Positions 23,883-33,480 of a stretch of DNA of 60,123 bases are shown here, one piece after another. The first letter of the stretch is position 1. Each line of letters starts with the position of its first letter. The position numbers and the translations under genes were made by a program. The DNA is from Roseomonas sp. (GTDB lineage: Bacteria > Pseudomonadota > Alphaproteobacteria > Acetobacterales > Acetobacteraceae), in the NCBI GenBank assembly GCA_020250005.1, contig JADCES010000101.1, positions 1-60,123 on the forward strand, read 5' to 3'. The notes below the pieces were generated by a model. That model was not told the origin of the DNA and did no database searches. It saw only the letters and a list, made by a program, of their open reading frames with translations.

Positions 23883-25094
23883 ATGAATTATGAGGAATTT
23901 TTCCAGGGGCAGCTTGAGAGCCTTCGTCGTGAGGGCAGATACCGTGTCTTTGCCGATTTGGAACGCCGTCGTGGTGAATTTCCTCGCGCGACGCGCCATG
24001 ACAAGGGTGTGCGTGGTGAGGTGACGGTTTGGTGTTCCAATGACTATCTTGGCATGGGCCAGCATCCTGATGTGCTGGATGCCATGCATGAAGCGCTGGA
24101 TCGTTGCGGTGCAGGTGCTGGCGGTACGCGCAATATCTCAGGCACCAACCATGAACATGTGTTGCTGGAACGAGACCTGGCGGCGCTTCACGGGCGTGAA
24201 TCGGCCTTGCTGTTCAATTCCGGCTATATGTCCAATTGGGCGTCGCTTTCCACACTCGGATCGAAGCTGCCTGGATGCATCATCATTTCCGATGAGATGA
24301 ACCACGCGTCCATGATTGAAGGCATGCGCCACAGCAAGGCCAAGCGAGTTCTCTTCAAGCACAATGACGTCGCCGATTTGCAGCGTGTTTTGGCAGAGAT
24401 CCCGAAATCAGCGCCGAAACTGGTTGCTTTCGAAAGCGTCTATTCCATGGATGGCGATATCGCGCCCATCAGCGATATCTGTGATGTGGCCGATGCCCAT
24501 GGTGCCATGACCTATTGCGATGAAGTGCATGCGGTTGGGCTTTACGGCCAAACTGGTGGCGGCATAACAGAACGCGATGGCGTTGCGGATCGCGTGACGG
24601 TGATTGAAGGTACGCTTGCCAAGGCATTCGGTGTCATCGGTGGCTATATCGCCGGCAGTGCCGCCATGTGCGATTTTGTCCGTTCCTTCGCCTCCGGCTT
24701 CATTTTCTCAACAGCCTTGCCGCCGGCAATTGCGGCCGGTGCGCGCGCCGCGATACGGCATTTGCGCCAAAGCAATCTGGAACGGGAGCGCCTGCATGAA
24801 CGCGCGGCGACGCTTCGGCACAGGTTGAACGGGGTTGGTGTCCCGCATCTTGATAACCTTAGCCACATCGTCCCGGTTATGGTGGGCGATCCGACGCTCT
24901 GCAAAAAGCTCAGTGATACCTTGCTTGATGAGCACGGTATCTATGTGCAGCCTATCAATTATCCAACCGTACCGCGCGGCACGGAAAGGCTGCGCATTAC
25001 GCCATCGCCAGTCCATACCGATGCGGATATGGATCATTTGGTGGAATCACTGGAACGGGTTTGGGCGCAGTTTCGGTTGCGGCGGGCTGCGTGA
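23883..25094 (+). CDS. hemA: 5-aminolevulinate synthase
   Basis: Makes 5-aminolevulinate from glycine and succinyl-CoA with pyridoxal phosphate, the first committed step of tetrapyrrole synthesis in alphaproteobacteria. The 403-residue sequence has the expected [19 protein letters not shown], the glycine-rich [21 protein letters not shown], the cofactor region [12 protein letters not shown], and the PLP lysine in [17 protein letters not shown]. An AAGGAG site precedes the ATG. It sits between puhE and bchI, its TGA overlapping bchI as TGATG, so precursor supply is tied to Mg-chelatase. Confidence 0.97.
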   Translation: MNYEEFFQGQLESLRREGRYRVFADLERRRGEFPRATRHDKGVRGEVTVWCSNDYLGMGQHPDVLDAMHEALDRCGAGAGGTRNISGTNHEHVLLERDLAALHGRESALLFNSGYMSNWASLSTLGSKLPGCIIISDEMNHASMIEGMRHSKAKRVLFKHNDVADLQRVLAEIPKSAPKLVAFESVYSMDGDIAPISDICDVADAHGAMTYCDEVHAVGLYGQTGGGITERDGVADRVTVIEGTLAKAFGVIGGYIAGSAAMCDFVRSFASGFIFSTALPPAIAAGARAAIRHLRQSNLERERLHERAATLRHRLNGVGVPHLDNLSHIVPVMVGDPTLCKKLSDTLLDEHGIYVQPINYPTVPRGTERLRITPSPVHTDADMDHLVESLERVWAQFRLRRAA

Positions 25095-26239
25095 TGGATG
25101 GCGCGGTAGCGGGTTTCCGGCCGGCCAATAGGTCCGGGCAGGAAGCGCAACTCTCTCGCCGAACGGCGCAACGCCCGAGCGGAGAGAAAATCAGCAAAGC
25201 CGTCGCTTCGCCCATCCGCCCCGCCTATCCCTTCAGCGCGATTGTGGGCCAGGATGAGATGAAGCGGGCGCTGATGATTGCGGCCGTTGATCCAAGCATT
25301 GGTGGTGTGCTGGTGTTTGGGGATCGCGGTACTGGCAAATCCACAGCGGTGCGTTCTCTGGCCGCGCTATTGCCGGAAATGGCAGTGGTTGCTGGCTGTC
25401 CTTTCGCCTGCGATCCGGCGGCACCGCTTGCATCCTGTTCGCACTGCAGTGCCCTGCCAAAGGGCAGGAAACCGGAAAAGCGGATGGTTCCGGTGCCCGT
25501 GGTGGATTTGCCGCTTGGTACAACGGAAGATCGTCTGGCGGGTGCGCTTGATATCGAAAGGGCTTTGGCGCAGGGCGTGAAGGCTTTTGAGCCTGGTTTG
25601 CTTGCCTCAGCGCATCGCGGTTTCCTCTATATCGATGAGGTGAACCTGCTTGAGGATCATCTGGTCGATCTTCTGCTGGATGTCGCGGCATCGGGTGAGA
25701 ATGTCGTGGAACGGGAAGGCATCAGCCTGCGTCATCCGGCGCGCTTTGTGCTGATAGGAAGTGGTAACCCTGAAGAAGGGGAATTGCGCCCGCAATTGCT
25801 GGATCGCTTTGGGCTTTCGGTTGAAGTTTCAACACCAAAGGATCTCGCCAGCCGTGTTGAAGTTGTCTGCCGGCGTGATGCCTATGACCGGGATGCCCCT
25901 GGCTTCATGAAGCAATGGGCGAAGGAGGAGGCGCGCATGCGTGAGACAATCCTGGCCGGGCGCAAACGGTTGAGTTCAGTCACACTGCCCCTCGGCACGA
26001 TTGAACAGGCCGCCACGCTTTGCATGGCGCTCGGCACGGATGGCTTGCGTGGTGAATTGACCCTGGTGCGCGCAGCGCGCGCGCTGGCAGCGCTTGACGG
26101 CGATTTGGAAGTGAGAACGGTGCATCTGCGGAGCGTTGCGGCTTCCGCGCTGCGGCATCGGCTGCGGCGGAACCCCCTTGATGAAACCGTCGCGACAACG
26201 CGTGTCGAAAAGGCACTCGAAGACGTTTTCGGGGCATGA
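25094..26239 (+). CDS. bchI: Magnesium chelatase ATPase subunit I
   Basis: AAA+ ATPase that forms a ring with BchD and drives Mg2+ insertion by BchH. About 381 residues from the ATG at 25094, which overlaps the hemA TGA; the track start at 25061 lies inside hemA. It shows FSAIVGQDEMKRALMIAAVDP, Walker A GDRGTGKSTAVR, Walker B GFLYIDEVNLLEDHLVD, sensor-1-like VLIGSGNPEEGELRPQLLDRFGL, and the C-terminal LVRAARALAALDG. The N-terminus before SPIRPAYPF is about 40 residues longer than usual, so a later start is possible. Confidence 0.95.
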   Translation: MDGAVAGFRPANRSGQEAQLSRRTAQRPSGEKISKAVASPIRPAYPFSAIVGQDEMKRALMIAAVDPSIGGVLVFGDRGTGKSTAVRSLAALLPEMAVVAGCPFACDPAAPLASCSHCSALPKGRKPEKRMVPVPVVDLPLGTTEDRLAGALDIERALAQGVKAFEPGLLASAHRGFLYIDEVNLLEDHLVDLLLDVAASGENVVEREGISLRHPARFVLIGSGNPEEGELRPQLLDRFGLSVEVSTPKDLASRVEVVCRRDAYDRDAPGFMKQWAKEEARMRETILAGRKRLSSVTLPLGTIEQAATLCMALGTDGLRGELTLVRAARALAALDGDLEVRTVHLRSVAASALRHRLRRNPLDETVATTRVEKALEDVFGA

Positions 26240-26264
26240 GGATGCAGCGCCGGAGCCCCATGGG

Positions 26265-28061
26265 ATGAGCGGTCTGGCCTCCAGAAGCGTCGATGCAAAA
26301 CGCAGCGAAGATGCGCGGATGGACAGTGCTGCGTCGCAGGTGGCGGCGCTGCTGGCAATTGATCCTGCGGGTCTTGCGGGCGCCGTGCTGCGCGGGCCTC
26401 CTGATCCAAAGCGGGATGAATGGCTTGAAGCCTTGCGCAAGCTTCTGCCGGCTGGTGTGCCCTGGCGGCGCGTGCCCTTGGGCATCGCCGATGGCCGCCT
26501 GCTGGGTGGGCTTGATCTCGCTGCAAGCCTGAGTGCCGGACGACCCATTGCGCAAGCTGGCCTGCTGGCTGAAGCGGATGGCGGCATGATCATTCTGCCC
26601 ATGGTTGAACGCGTGGAAAGCCAATTGATTGCGCGCATCGCCGCGGTGCTGGATAGCGGCGTATTGCGGATCGCGCGTGAGGGTATTTCCATGGCGCGCG
26701 GCACGCGCTTTGGTGTCATTGCCCTTGATGAGGGTGTGGGCGATGACGAGCAGGTGACCGAAGCACTTTCAGATCGCCTGGCTTTCCGGATCGAGTTTGA
26801 CCCGGCCGCCTTGCAGCGCGCAGCGCCTGTCATACCGACGCGTGTGGAGATTGAGGCAGCGCGGCGGCGCCTCACGCAGGTGAGGATACCGGCTGATCTG
26901 CCGCAAGCCTTTTGCGCGGCGGCCTTGGCGCTTGGCATCCCATCCTTGCGGGCGCCGGTTTTTGCGCTGCGTTGCGCACGTGCTGCCGCGGCCCTTGCGG
27001 GGCGCATGGAAGTAACGCACGAAGATGCTGCGCTTGCTGCGCAACTCATCCTGGCACGGCGCGCACGGCAAGTGCCTGAAGCACCCGCTGAAGAACCGGA
27101 ACAACCGCCCGAGCAACAGCAAGAATCTTCCAATGCTGAGACGCAACAGCGGGAAGAACAGCCATCTCTGGAAGACCTGGTGCTTGCGGCGGCGCAGGCG
27201 AGCCTTCCGGCGGGGTTGCTTGCGGGGCTTGGTGTTGCGGCAAGGCAAATGGCGCGGCAGGCGGCTGCTTCTGGCAGATCCGGCATGATGCGCCGTTCAG
27301 CGCAGCGTGGCCGGCCGATTGGCGCGCGCCCGGCGGCATGGCGTGCGGGGTTGCGTTTGGCCTTGGTGGAAACGCTGCGTGTTGCCGCGCCCTGGCAGGA
27401 ATATCGCCGGCGTGAAAAGCCGCATCACGCGGCGCTTGTGCATATCAGAAGGGAAGATGTGCGCATCCGCCGTTATAAGCAGAACAGCGAAACCACCACG
27501 ATATTTTTGGTGGATGCGTCAGGGTCTGCGGCCTTGCATCGGCTGGCGGAAGCCAAGGGCGCGGTGGAATTGCTGCTCGCGGATTGTTATGTGCGCCGTG
27601 ATCGCGTTGCGGTGATTGCCTTCCGTGGCCGTGGCGCTGAAGTATTGCTTGAACCGACACATTCCCTGGTGCGCGCCAAGCGCAGCCTGGCTGCCTTGCC
27701 AGGGGGCGGGGGCACACCGCTCGCCGCTGGGATCGTGGCTGGCTATGCAATGGCAGAAGCCAGCCGCAAGCGTGGGCAGACGCCGGTGATTGTTGCGCTG
27801 ACTGATGGTCGCGCCAATGTGACGCGTGATGGTTTGGGCGGGCGCGCCGTGGCGGAATCGGAAGCGCTGGAATCGGCCCGTTTGTTCAGGGCTTCTGGCA
27901 TTGCTGCGCTGCTGATTGATACGGCGCCACGGCCGCAGCCTTTTTCACGAGACCTCGCCTCTGCCATGGGCGCGCGCTATGTGCCGCTGCCTTTTGCCGA
28001 TGCGGCGCGCATGTCAGCCACCGTACGCCAAGCGGCGCGCGCGCCAGCCTCGGGCCCCTGA
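26265..28061 (+). CDS. bchD: Magnesium chelatase subunit D
   Basis: Partner of BchI with a degenerate N-terminal AAA+ module (about 15-250), a Pro/Glu/Gln-rich acidic linker (EEPEQPPEQQQESSNAETQQR, about 305-335) and a C-terminal von Willebrand A domain whose MIDAS motif is visible in TTIFLVDASGSAALHRLAEAKG. About 598 residues from the ATG at 26265; the track start (26136) lies in bchI. A second ATG at 26319 is possible but lacks a ribosome site. The long minus-strand ORF opposite (25976-27286) is a shadow. Confidence 0.94.
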   Translation: MSGLASRSVDAKRSEDARMDSAASQVAALLAIDPAGLAGAVLRGPPDPKRDEWLEALRKLLPAGVPWRRVPLGIADGRLLGGLDLAASLSAGRPIAQAGLLAEADGGMIILPMVERVESQLIARIAAVLDSGVLRIAREGISMARGTRFGVIALDEGVGDDEQVTEALSDRLAFRIEFDPAALQRAAPVIPTRVEIEAARRRLTQVRIPADLPQAFCAAALALGIPSLRAPVFALRCARAAAALAGRMEVTHEDAALAAQLILARRARQVPEAPAEEPEQPPEQQQESSNAETQQREEQPSLEDLVLAAAQASLPAGLLAGLGVAARQMARQAAASGRSGMMRRSAQRGRPIGARPAAWRAGLRLALVETLRVAAPWQEYRRREKPHHAALVHIRREDVRIRRYKQNSETTTIFLVDASGSAALHRLAEAKGAVELLLADCYVRRDRVAVIAFRGRGAEVLLEPTHSLVRAKRSLAALPGGGGTPLAAGIVAGYAMAEASRKRGQTPVIVALTDGRANVTRDGLGGRAVAESEALESARLFRASGIAALLIDTAPRPQPFSRDLASAMGARYVPLPFADAARMSATVRQAARAPASGP

Positions 28062-28065
28062 TGCC

Positions 28066-28974
28066 ATGGCCGCTTCCGGAGAATTTCCGATCTGGGAAAA
28101 AGATGGCCGCGATTGGCCCAATCGCGATTCGAGCCAATTTATCGAAGCCGGCGGGCTTCATTGGCATATACAGCGCATGGGGCAGGGGCCTTGCCTGTTG
28201 TTGCTGCATGGTACGGCGGCGGCCACGCATAGTTGGCGCGATTTGGCGCCCATTCTCGCCCCCCATTTCACGCTGATTGCGCCTGATCTGCCGGGGCACG
28301 GCTTCACCTCCAGCCTGCCGCAGGCGCGGGTTTCACTTGCGGGTTTTTCGGAAGCCTTGGATGCATTGCTGAAGAAGCTGCAGCTTTCGCCCGATATGGT
28401 GCTGGGCCATTCGGCAGGTGCGGCAATTGCGCTCCGCATGGCGTTGAATGGTAGCATCGCGCCGCGCGCCATCTTCAGCCTGAATGGCGCCTTGCTGCCC
28501 TTGGGTGATGAGCATGCGGCTTTCTTCACCCGCGCTGCTCGGGTTATGGTGGGGCTGCCCTTTGTCTCCAAGCTTTGCGCCTGGCGTGCCTCAAAGCAGG
28601 AAGTGGCGGCCAAGCTCTTGCGCGATACGGGGTCCGATATCGGGCCGCGCGGCGTGCAATTGTATACGCGGCTCTTTGGTTATCCTGGCCATATTCGCGC
28701 CGCGCTCATGATGATGGCGCAATGGGAATTGCGCCCCTTGCTGCGTGATTTGCCGCGGCTCACGCCATCACTTGTGCTACTGGTGGGTAGCCGGGATCGC
28801 GCCGTGCCACCCATGCAGGCGCGGCGCATCCAGGCCATTCTTCCCTCTGCGCGCATCATCACCCTGGAAGGGCTGGGTCATTTGGCGCATGAGGAAGCGC
28901 CGCAACGTGTCGCGGATACGCTGTTGAAGGAATGGTCCTATCTTGAACAGCATGTGACCGGGGCGGCGGCATGA
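28066..28974 (+). CDS. bchO: BchO, alpha/beta hydrolase of the Mg-chelatase operon
   Basis: A 302-residue alpha/beta hydrolase always found with bchI and bchD; it is presumed to help Mg chelation, but the reaction is not established. The nucleophile elbow is MVLGHSAGAAIALRMAL, the oxyanion region LLLLHGTAAATHSWRDLAP, and the catalytic His is in LEGLGHLAHEEAP. The ATG at 28066 lies 4 bp after the bchD stop; the longer track ORF begins inside bchD. It overlaps the DUF3422 gene as ATGA. Confidence 0.93.
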   Translation: MAASGEFPIWEKDGRDWPNRDSSQFIEAGGLHWHIQRMGQGPCLLLLHGTAAATHSWRDLAPILAPHFTLIAPDLPGHGFTSSLPQARVSLAGFSEALDALLKKLQLSPDMVLGHSAGAAIALRMALNGSIAPRAIFSLNGALLPLGDEHAAFFTRAARVMVGLPFVSKLCAWRASKQEVAAKLLRDTGSDIGPRGVQLYTRLFGYPGHIRAALMMMAQWELRPLLRDLPRLTPSLVLLVGSRDRAVPPMQARRIQAILPSARIITLEGLGHLAHEEAPQRVADTLLKEWSYLEQHVTGAAA

Positions 28975-30269
28975 CCTTCGATACCGTTCTTCCTCCATCC
29001 TATGCAAAACGCATCGAATTGAATGATGAGGTGCATGCGCGCCCGCCCGAAATCCTATTCTCCCCCTGCCGCGTATCGCAACTTGCGCTGCTGCCTGCCG
29101 CTGATGAGGCGCGGGATGCGCCCTGGGCCGCGCTTTGCGCATTGGCGCAGCGTTTTTCAGTGCCGCCCCCCGCGCCGGGCGCCAACCACTATAGCGCTGA
29201 TTTTGGGCCGTTTCGCCTGAAATGGGAAAGGCATGGTGAATTCAGCCGCTTCATGGTGGTGGTCGCTGGCGCCGAGCCCGAGCCTTTTTCGGCAGCGGCG
29301 ATTCACGCCCTTCCGGCGGATTGGCTCAAGGCCCTTCCTGGTCAGGTAATTGCGGCGGCCCATGTAACGTTGCTCGCGTCCAAGGATGTGCCACTTGCCA
29401 TCAGTGAAATCTCGCGGCGGTATTTTCGTGACCATATGTTGGTGGGTGGGCCGCTTGCCGGCGGCCAGGCCCATGCCTTCACGGATTTCCGCATCCAGGC
29501 CGATGGGTTCAGCCGCTTCCTGATTTATGATGGTGGCATGTCACCCTATCAGGCAGGGCGCCTCACGCAGCGCCTGCTTGAGATGGAAACCTATCGCATC
29601 ATGGCGTTATTGGCCTTGCCGATTGCGCAAGAAGTTGCACCGCAAATTGCTGCACAGGAACGCGAATTGGCGGAAATCAGCGCGGCCTTGGTGGAAGCGC
29701 AGGAAGCGGATGAACCGCTGCTGCTGCAACGCCTGACGCGCATGGCCGCCGAGGCGGAAAGCCGCGAATCGCGCCATCGCTTTCGCTTTTCTGCAGCGGC
29801 CGCCTATTATGATCTGGTGCGCAACCGCATTCAGGAATTGCGCGAATTGCGGATGGAAGGCATGCAGACCTTCGGTGAATTCACCGAACGGCGCCTGACG
29901 CCGGCCATGAATACTTGCCAAGCGGTCGCGGCACGGCAGGAAATGCTGTCCCAACGTGTCGCGCGCGCCACGCAGCTGCTTTCAACGCGTGTGGATATTA
30001 CGCGGGAAAGGCAGAACCAAGCCTTGCTTGCTTCCATGGAACGGCGTGCGCGCCAACAGGTCCGGCTGCAACAGGCGGTTGAAGGCTTTTCGGTTGCGGC
30101 CATCACCTATTACGTCGTTGGTTTGGTTGCCTATTTGGCCAAGGGGCTTGCCACATCGGGTGTGACGCTGAGAGAGGAAATCGTGACCAGTGTCGCCATT
30201 CCAATTGTTGCGCTTGGGGTCGCGCTTGGGGTGCGCCGTTTTCGGCGCCGGATGCGCAATCATGATTGA
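28971..30269 (+). CDS. DUF3422-family membrane-anchored protein
   Basis: A 432-residue protein whose N-terminus (YAKRIELNDEVHARPPEIL) is the hallmark of DUF3422. A long, Glu/Arg/Gln-rich, probably coiled-coil region (about 205-365) leads to two C-terminal membrane spans (about 373-392 and 402-421) and a basic tail (RRFRRRMRNHD). This architecture suggests a cytoplasmic body tethered to the membrane. The ATGA overlap with bchO places it in the bchIDO operon, which I do not know from classic clusters. Function is unknown; a link to membrane or pigment assembly is inference from context. Confidence 0.88.
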   Translation: MTFDTVLPPSYAKRIELNDEVHARPPEILFSPCRVSQLALLPAADEARDAPWAALCALAQRFSVPPPAPGANHYSADFGPFRLKWERHGEFSRFMVVVAGAEPEPFSAAAIHALPADWLKALPGQVIAAAHVTLLASKDVPLAISEISRRYFRDHMLVGGPLAGGQAHAFTDFRIQADGFSRFLIYDGGMSPYQAGRLTQRLLEMETYRIMALLALPIAQEVAPQIAAQERELAEISAALVEAQEADEPLLLQRLTRMAAEAESRESRHRFRFSAAAAYYDLVRNRIQELRELRMEGMQTFGEFTERRLTPAMNTCQAVAARQEMLSQRVARATQLLSTRVDITRERQNQALLASMERRARQQVRLQQAVEGFSVAAITYYVVGLVAYLAKGLATSGVTLREEIVTSVAIPIVALGVALGVRRFRRRMRNHD

Positions 30270-30293
30270 ATTCAGAAAAACATGGGGGGGCGC

Positions 30294-31331
30294 ATGTCCG
30301 GTTTGATCGGCATTTCGGCCGAGGATCTGGTCGCCTGCAACAAATTGCTGGCAGGCGGTTCCAAAAGCTTTCGCGCTGCGTCCTTCCTGCTGCCGCGCCG
30401 CATCGCAGCCCCCGCCGCGGCACTTTACGCCTTTTGCCGTGTGGCCGACGACGCGATTGACATGAGCGATGATCCCGCTTCCTCGCTCAATCAATTGCAG
30501 CAACGCCTTGATGGCGCCTATGCCGGCCGGCCTTGGGATCATGTGGCGGATCGCGCTTTTGCAGCGGTGGTCGCGCAATATGGCGTACCGCGCGCGCTGC
30601 CGGCGGCATTGCTGGAAGGCTTCGCCTGGGATGCGGAAGGCCGCTTTTATGAGGATATCGGCGCGCTCGAATCCTATGCCGCGCGCGTTGCCGCCACCGT
30701 TGGCGCGATGATGACGCTGCTGATGGGCGTGCGTTCACCGGAAGCGATTGCGCGCGCCTGTGATCTTGGCCTTGCCATGCAATTGACCAATATCGCCCGT
30801 GATGTCGGCGAAGATGCCAAGGCCGGGCGCGTTTATTTGCCCCAATCATGGCTGGCTGAAGAAGGGCTTTCAGCGGAAGGCCTGATCGCCAATCCCGCCT
30901 TTTCGCCCGCGCTTGGTCGCGTGGTGGCGCGGTTGCTGGGTGCTGCGGAAGCGCATTATCGCCGCGCCTGGCCAGGCATAGCGCTGCTGCCCTGGGATTG
31001 CCGGCCTGGGATTGGCGCCGCGCGCTTGGTCTATGCCGAAATCGGACGCGAAGTTGAACGCCAAGGGCTTGATTCCGTCTCTCGCCGTGCGGTGGTGTCC
31101 GGCCGGCGCAAGGCTTGGCTATTGGCGCGTGCCGCCGGCGCGCTTGCCGCGCAACAGGATGGTGCTGATGAAGCGCCATCAGCCGCCACGCGCTTTCTGG
31201 TGGAAGCTGTGCGCACCGCGCCAGCACCGGAAGGGCCGCCGATTGGTGCGGGTTACGGCGAAAGGCTGGTTTGGGCGCTGGAATTGATGGATCGCGCCGA
31301 TCGTGAAACGCGATTTGCCGCGCGTGCGTGA
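30294..31331 (+). CDS. crtB: Phytoene synthase
   Basis: Condenses two GGPP into phytoene. Both Asp-rich substrate motifs are clear: AFCRVADDAIDMSDDP and LTNIARDVGEDAKAGRVYLP. The N-terminal SKSFRAASFLLPRR is typical of squalene/phytoene synthases. A squalene-type HpnC/D role is less likely because crtE and crtF follow. Of two in-frame ATGs (30282 and 30294) I prefer 30294, which has GGGGGG just upstream. The product is about 345 residues. It begins 24 bp after the DUF3422 gene, so it may be the last gene of the long bchF transcript. Confidence 0.93.
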   Translation: MSGLIGISAEDLVACNKLLAGGSKSFRAASFLLPRRIAAPAAALYAFCRVADDAIDMSDDPASSLNQLQQRLDGAYAGRPWDHVADRAFAAVVAQYGVPRALPAALLEGFAWDAEGRFYEDIGALESYAARVAATVGAMMTLLMGVRSPEAIARACDLGLAMQLTNIARDVGEDAKAGRVYLPQSWLAEEGLSAEGLIANPAFSPALGRVVARLLGAAEAHYRRAWPGIALLPWDCRPGIGAARLVYAEIGREVERQGLDSVSRRAVVSGRRKAWLLARAAGALAAQQDGADEAPSAATRFLVEAVRTAPAPEGPPIGAGYGERLVWALELMDRADRETRFAARA

Positions 31332-31338
31332 AAAAGCC

Positions 31339-31368
31339 TTGACATAAGTGTCAAGAAAACTGGACAAT
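31339..31368 (+). promoter_or_regulatory. crtE promoter overlapped by a perfect PpsR box
   Basis: TGTCAAGAAAACTGGACA (31349-31366) is a perfect TGT-N12-ACA site. A -35 TTGACA (31339-31344) precedes it and GACAAT (31363-31368) can act as -10 with an 18-bp spacer, so PpsR would cover the promoter core. The -35 and the left box arm together form TTGACATAAGTGTCAA, itself a palindrome. It lies 72 bp before the crtE ATG. Confidence 0.75.
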
Positions 31369-31437
31369 CTGAAAAGTAGATAAAAACTTACACTGGGCTG
31401 CTGCGACATGCTCGCGCCGCCCCTTCGGAGGTCCCGC

Positions 31438-32304
31438 ATGGACGCCTTGGCCCGTATTGAGAGCAGCCTCGCAGACGCGGTGCTCTCCGCCGAGGCGAGC
31501 GGAGCCCCGCCCCGCCTTGCCGCCGCGATGCGCCACGCGGTTTTCCCGAAAGGGGCACGCATCCGCCCGCGCCTGACGCTTGCCGTGGCCGCTGCTTGCG
31601 GCGATGACCAGCCAAGGCTTGCCAGCGCCGCCGCCGCTGCGATTGAGCTGCTGCATTGCGCCAGCCTGGTGCATGATGATCTGCCCTGCTTTGACGATGC
31701 CGATATGCGGCGCGGCCGGCCTTCCGTGCATCGCGCCTTTGGCGAACCGTTGGCGGTTCTCGCCGGGGATGGGCTGATTGTGCTGGCCTTCCAGACCGTG
31801 GCGCGCGCCGGTTGCGGCGCGCCCGAACGCCTTGGCCCGGTGATCAATGCCATTGGCGATGGAGTGGGCGTGCCCTTCGGTATTGTCGCCGGTCAGGCGT
31901 GGGAATGTGAACCGCGCGCTGATCTTTCCGAATATCAGCGGCAAAAGACCGGGGCGCTTTTCGCAGCCGCCTCGGTGGCTGGCGCAGCCGCTTCGGGTGT
32001 GGCGGATGCGGAAGCCTGGCGCCTGCTTGGGGATCGGCTGGGTGAGGCCTTCCAGGTCGCTGATGATCTGCGCGATGCCGTGGAAGATGAAGCCAGCATC
32101 GGCAAGCCCGTGGGGCGCGATAAGGCTTTGGGCAGGCCATCCGCTGTGCTGCAATTGGGCCTGGATGGCGCGGTGGCGCGGCTGAAGACGCTGGCGAATG
32201 CAGCAGTCGAGGCGATTCCCGCCTGCCCCGGCCGCACCCTGCTGCGCGCGGCCATGCTTGAAGAGGTGGGCCGGCTTTTGCCGCGCAAGCTGGCCACGGC
32301 CTGA
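31438..32304 (+). CDS. crtE: Geranylgeranyl diphosphate synthase
   Basis: Makes GGPP, the C20 precursor of carotenoids and of the bacteriochlorophyll tail. About 288 residues. The first Asp-rich motif is LVHDDLPCFDDADMRRGRP and the second is FQVADDLRDAVED; KGARIRPRL carries the diphosphate-binding Arg. I chose the ATG at 31438 because GGAGG lies 6 bp before it; the track ATG at 31408 has no such site. crtF follows after 3 bp. Confidence 0.93.
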   Translation: MDALARIESSLADAVLSAEASGAPPRLAAAMRHAVFPKGARIRPRLTLAVAAACGDDQPRLASAAAAAIELLHCASLVHDDLPCFDDADMRRGRPSVHRAFGEPLAVLAGDGLIVLAFQTVARAGCGAPERLGPVINAIGDGVGVPFGIVAGQAWECEPRADLSEYQRQKTGALFAAASVAGAAASGVADAEAWRLLGDRLGEAFQVADDLRDAVEDEASIGKPVGRDKALGRPSAVLQLGLDGAVARLKTLANAAVEAIPACPGRTLLRAAMLEEVGRLLPRKLATA

Positions 32305-32307
32305 GCC

Positions 32308-33471
32308 ATGGCGCAGGCAATGCCACTGCCCCCGCAAAGGGCGGATGGGGATCAGGGGCCATCCTGGTCTGATCGTTTCAGCGCCTGGCGCGAATCGCTC
32401 ACCGCGCGCCCAAGCTTCCGCGCCTGGGCCGCGCGTTTTCCGCTGACCCGCCCGCTGGCACGTCGCCGCGCGCGGGAATTATTCGATCTCTGCGCTGGCT
32501 TTGTCTATTCGCAGGTGCTCGCCGCCTGTGTCCGGCTGAAATTGTTTGAGGCGCTGCACGAAGCCCCGGCGGAAGAACGCGCCTTGGCTGCGCGACTCGG
32601 GCTTCCGCCGGAAGCGATGAACCGGTTGCTGGTGGCCGCCGAGTCGCTCCGGCTGGTGCGCCGGCGGGCGGATGGCGCTTGGGCGCTGGGCGAATTGGGT
32701 GCCGCCATGATCGGCAATCCCGGCATTGCTGCCATGGTGGAACACCATGCCATGCTCTACGCCGATTTGGCGGATCCGGTGAAATTGCTTCGCCGCGAAA
32801 GGGGCGGCACCGCGCTCGCGCAGTATTGGGCCTATGCCGGCGCGGCGCAGCCTGGGGCGCTGCCGGGCGAGAAAGTGGCCGATTACACGGCGCTGATGGC
32901 GGCCAGCCAGCCCATGGTCGCGCAGGAAGTTCTGGCGGCCTACCGCTTTGGCCAGCATCGGCGGTTGATGGATGTGGGCGGCGGCAGCGGCGCCTTCCTG
33001 ACCGCGGTGGGCAAGGCCAATCATGGGCTGGATCTACTGTTGTTCGACCTGCCGGCGGTGGCCGAGCAGGGCCGCCAGCGCTTCGCCCGCGAAGGGCTTG
33101 CGGACCGCGCCATGGCGATGGGGGGCGATTTCACCACCGATTCGCTGCCACTCGGCGCCGATATCATCAGCCTGGTGCGCGTGCTGCATGATCATGATGA
33201 TGATGTGGTGCAGGCCCTGCTTGGGCGCGTGCGTGCGGCCCTGCCCAAGGGCGGGCGGGTGCTGATTGCTGAACCCATGGCCGGCACTGCGGGCGCCGAG
33301 CCAATGGGCGGCGCCTATTTCGGCTTTTACCTGCTGGCCATGGGCCGCGGCCGCCCGCGCCGGCCGGATGAACTGGCCGCGATGCTGACCGCTGCCGGTT
33401 TTGCTGCGCCAAAGCTTCTGCCGACCGACACCCCCTTGCTGACGCGTGTGATGCAGGCCGAGGCAAATTGA
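32308..33471 (+). CDS. crtF: Hydroxyneurosporene/spheroidene-type O-methyltransferase
   Basis: Methylates the C1 hydroxyl of acyclic carotenoids with S-adenosylmethionine, giving the methoxy groups of spirilloxanthin. The 387-residue protein has a winged-helix-like N-terminal dimer part (CAGFVYSQVLAACVRLKLFEAL, about 55-110) and the methyltransferase core with RLMDVGGGSGAFLTAVGKA, DLPAVAEQGRQR, SLVRVLHDHDDDVV and GGRVLIAEPM. This plant-type O-methyltransferase layout is that of CrtF. The crtE-crtF-bchCXYZ-puf order is the classic superoperon order. Confidence 0.92.
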   Translation: MAQAMPLPPQRADGDQGPSWSDRFSAWRESLTARPSFRAWAARFPLTRPLARRRARELFDLCAGFVYSQVLAACVRLKLFEALHEAPAEERALAARLGLPPEAMNRLLVAAESLRLVRRRADGAWALGELGAAMIGNPGIAAMVEHHAMLYADLADPVKLLRRERGGTALAQYWAYAGAAQPGALPGEKVADYTALMAASQPMVAQEVLAAYRFGQHRRLMDVGGGSGAFLTAVGKANHGLDLLLFDLPAVAEQGRQRFAREGLADRAMAMGGDFTTDSLPLGADIISLVRVLHDHDDDVVQALLGRVRAALPKGGRVLIAEPMAGTAGAEPMGGAYFGFYLLAMGRGRPRRPDELAAMLTAAGFAAPKLLPTDTPLLTRVMQAEAN

Positions 33472-33480
33472 CGCTTGTGC

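Noticed and set aside
25976-27286. 436-aa minus-strand ORF opposite bchI/bchD
   Set aside because: Low-complexity Ala/Ser/Arg composition against two clear genes; a shadow.
30294-31331. Squalene synthase (HpnC/HpnD) instead of phytoene synthase
   Set aside because: Motifs fit both, but crtE, crtF and the photosynthesis context make CrtB far more likely.
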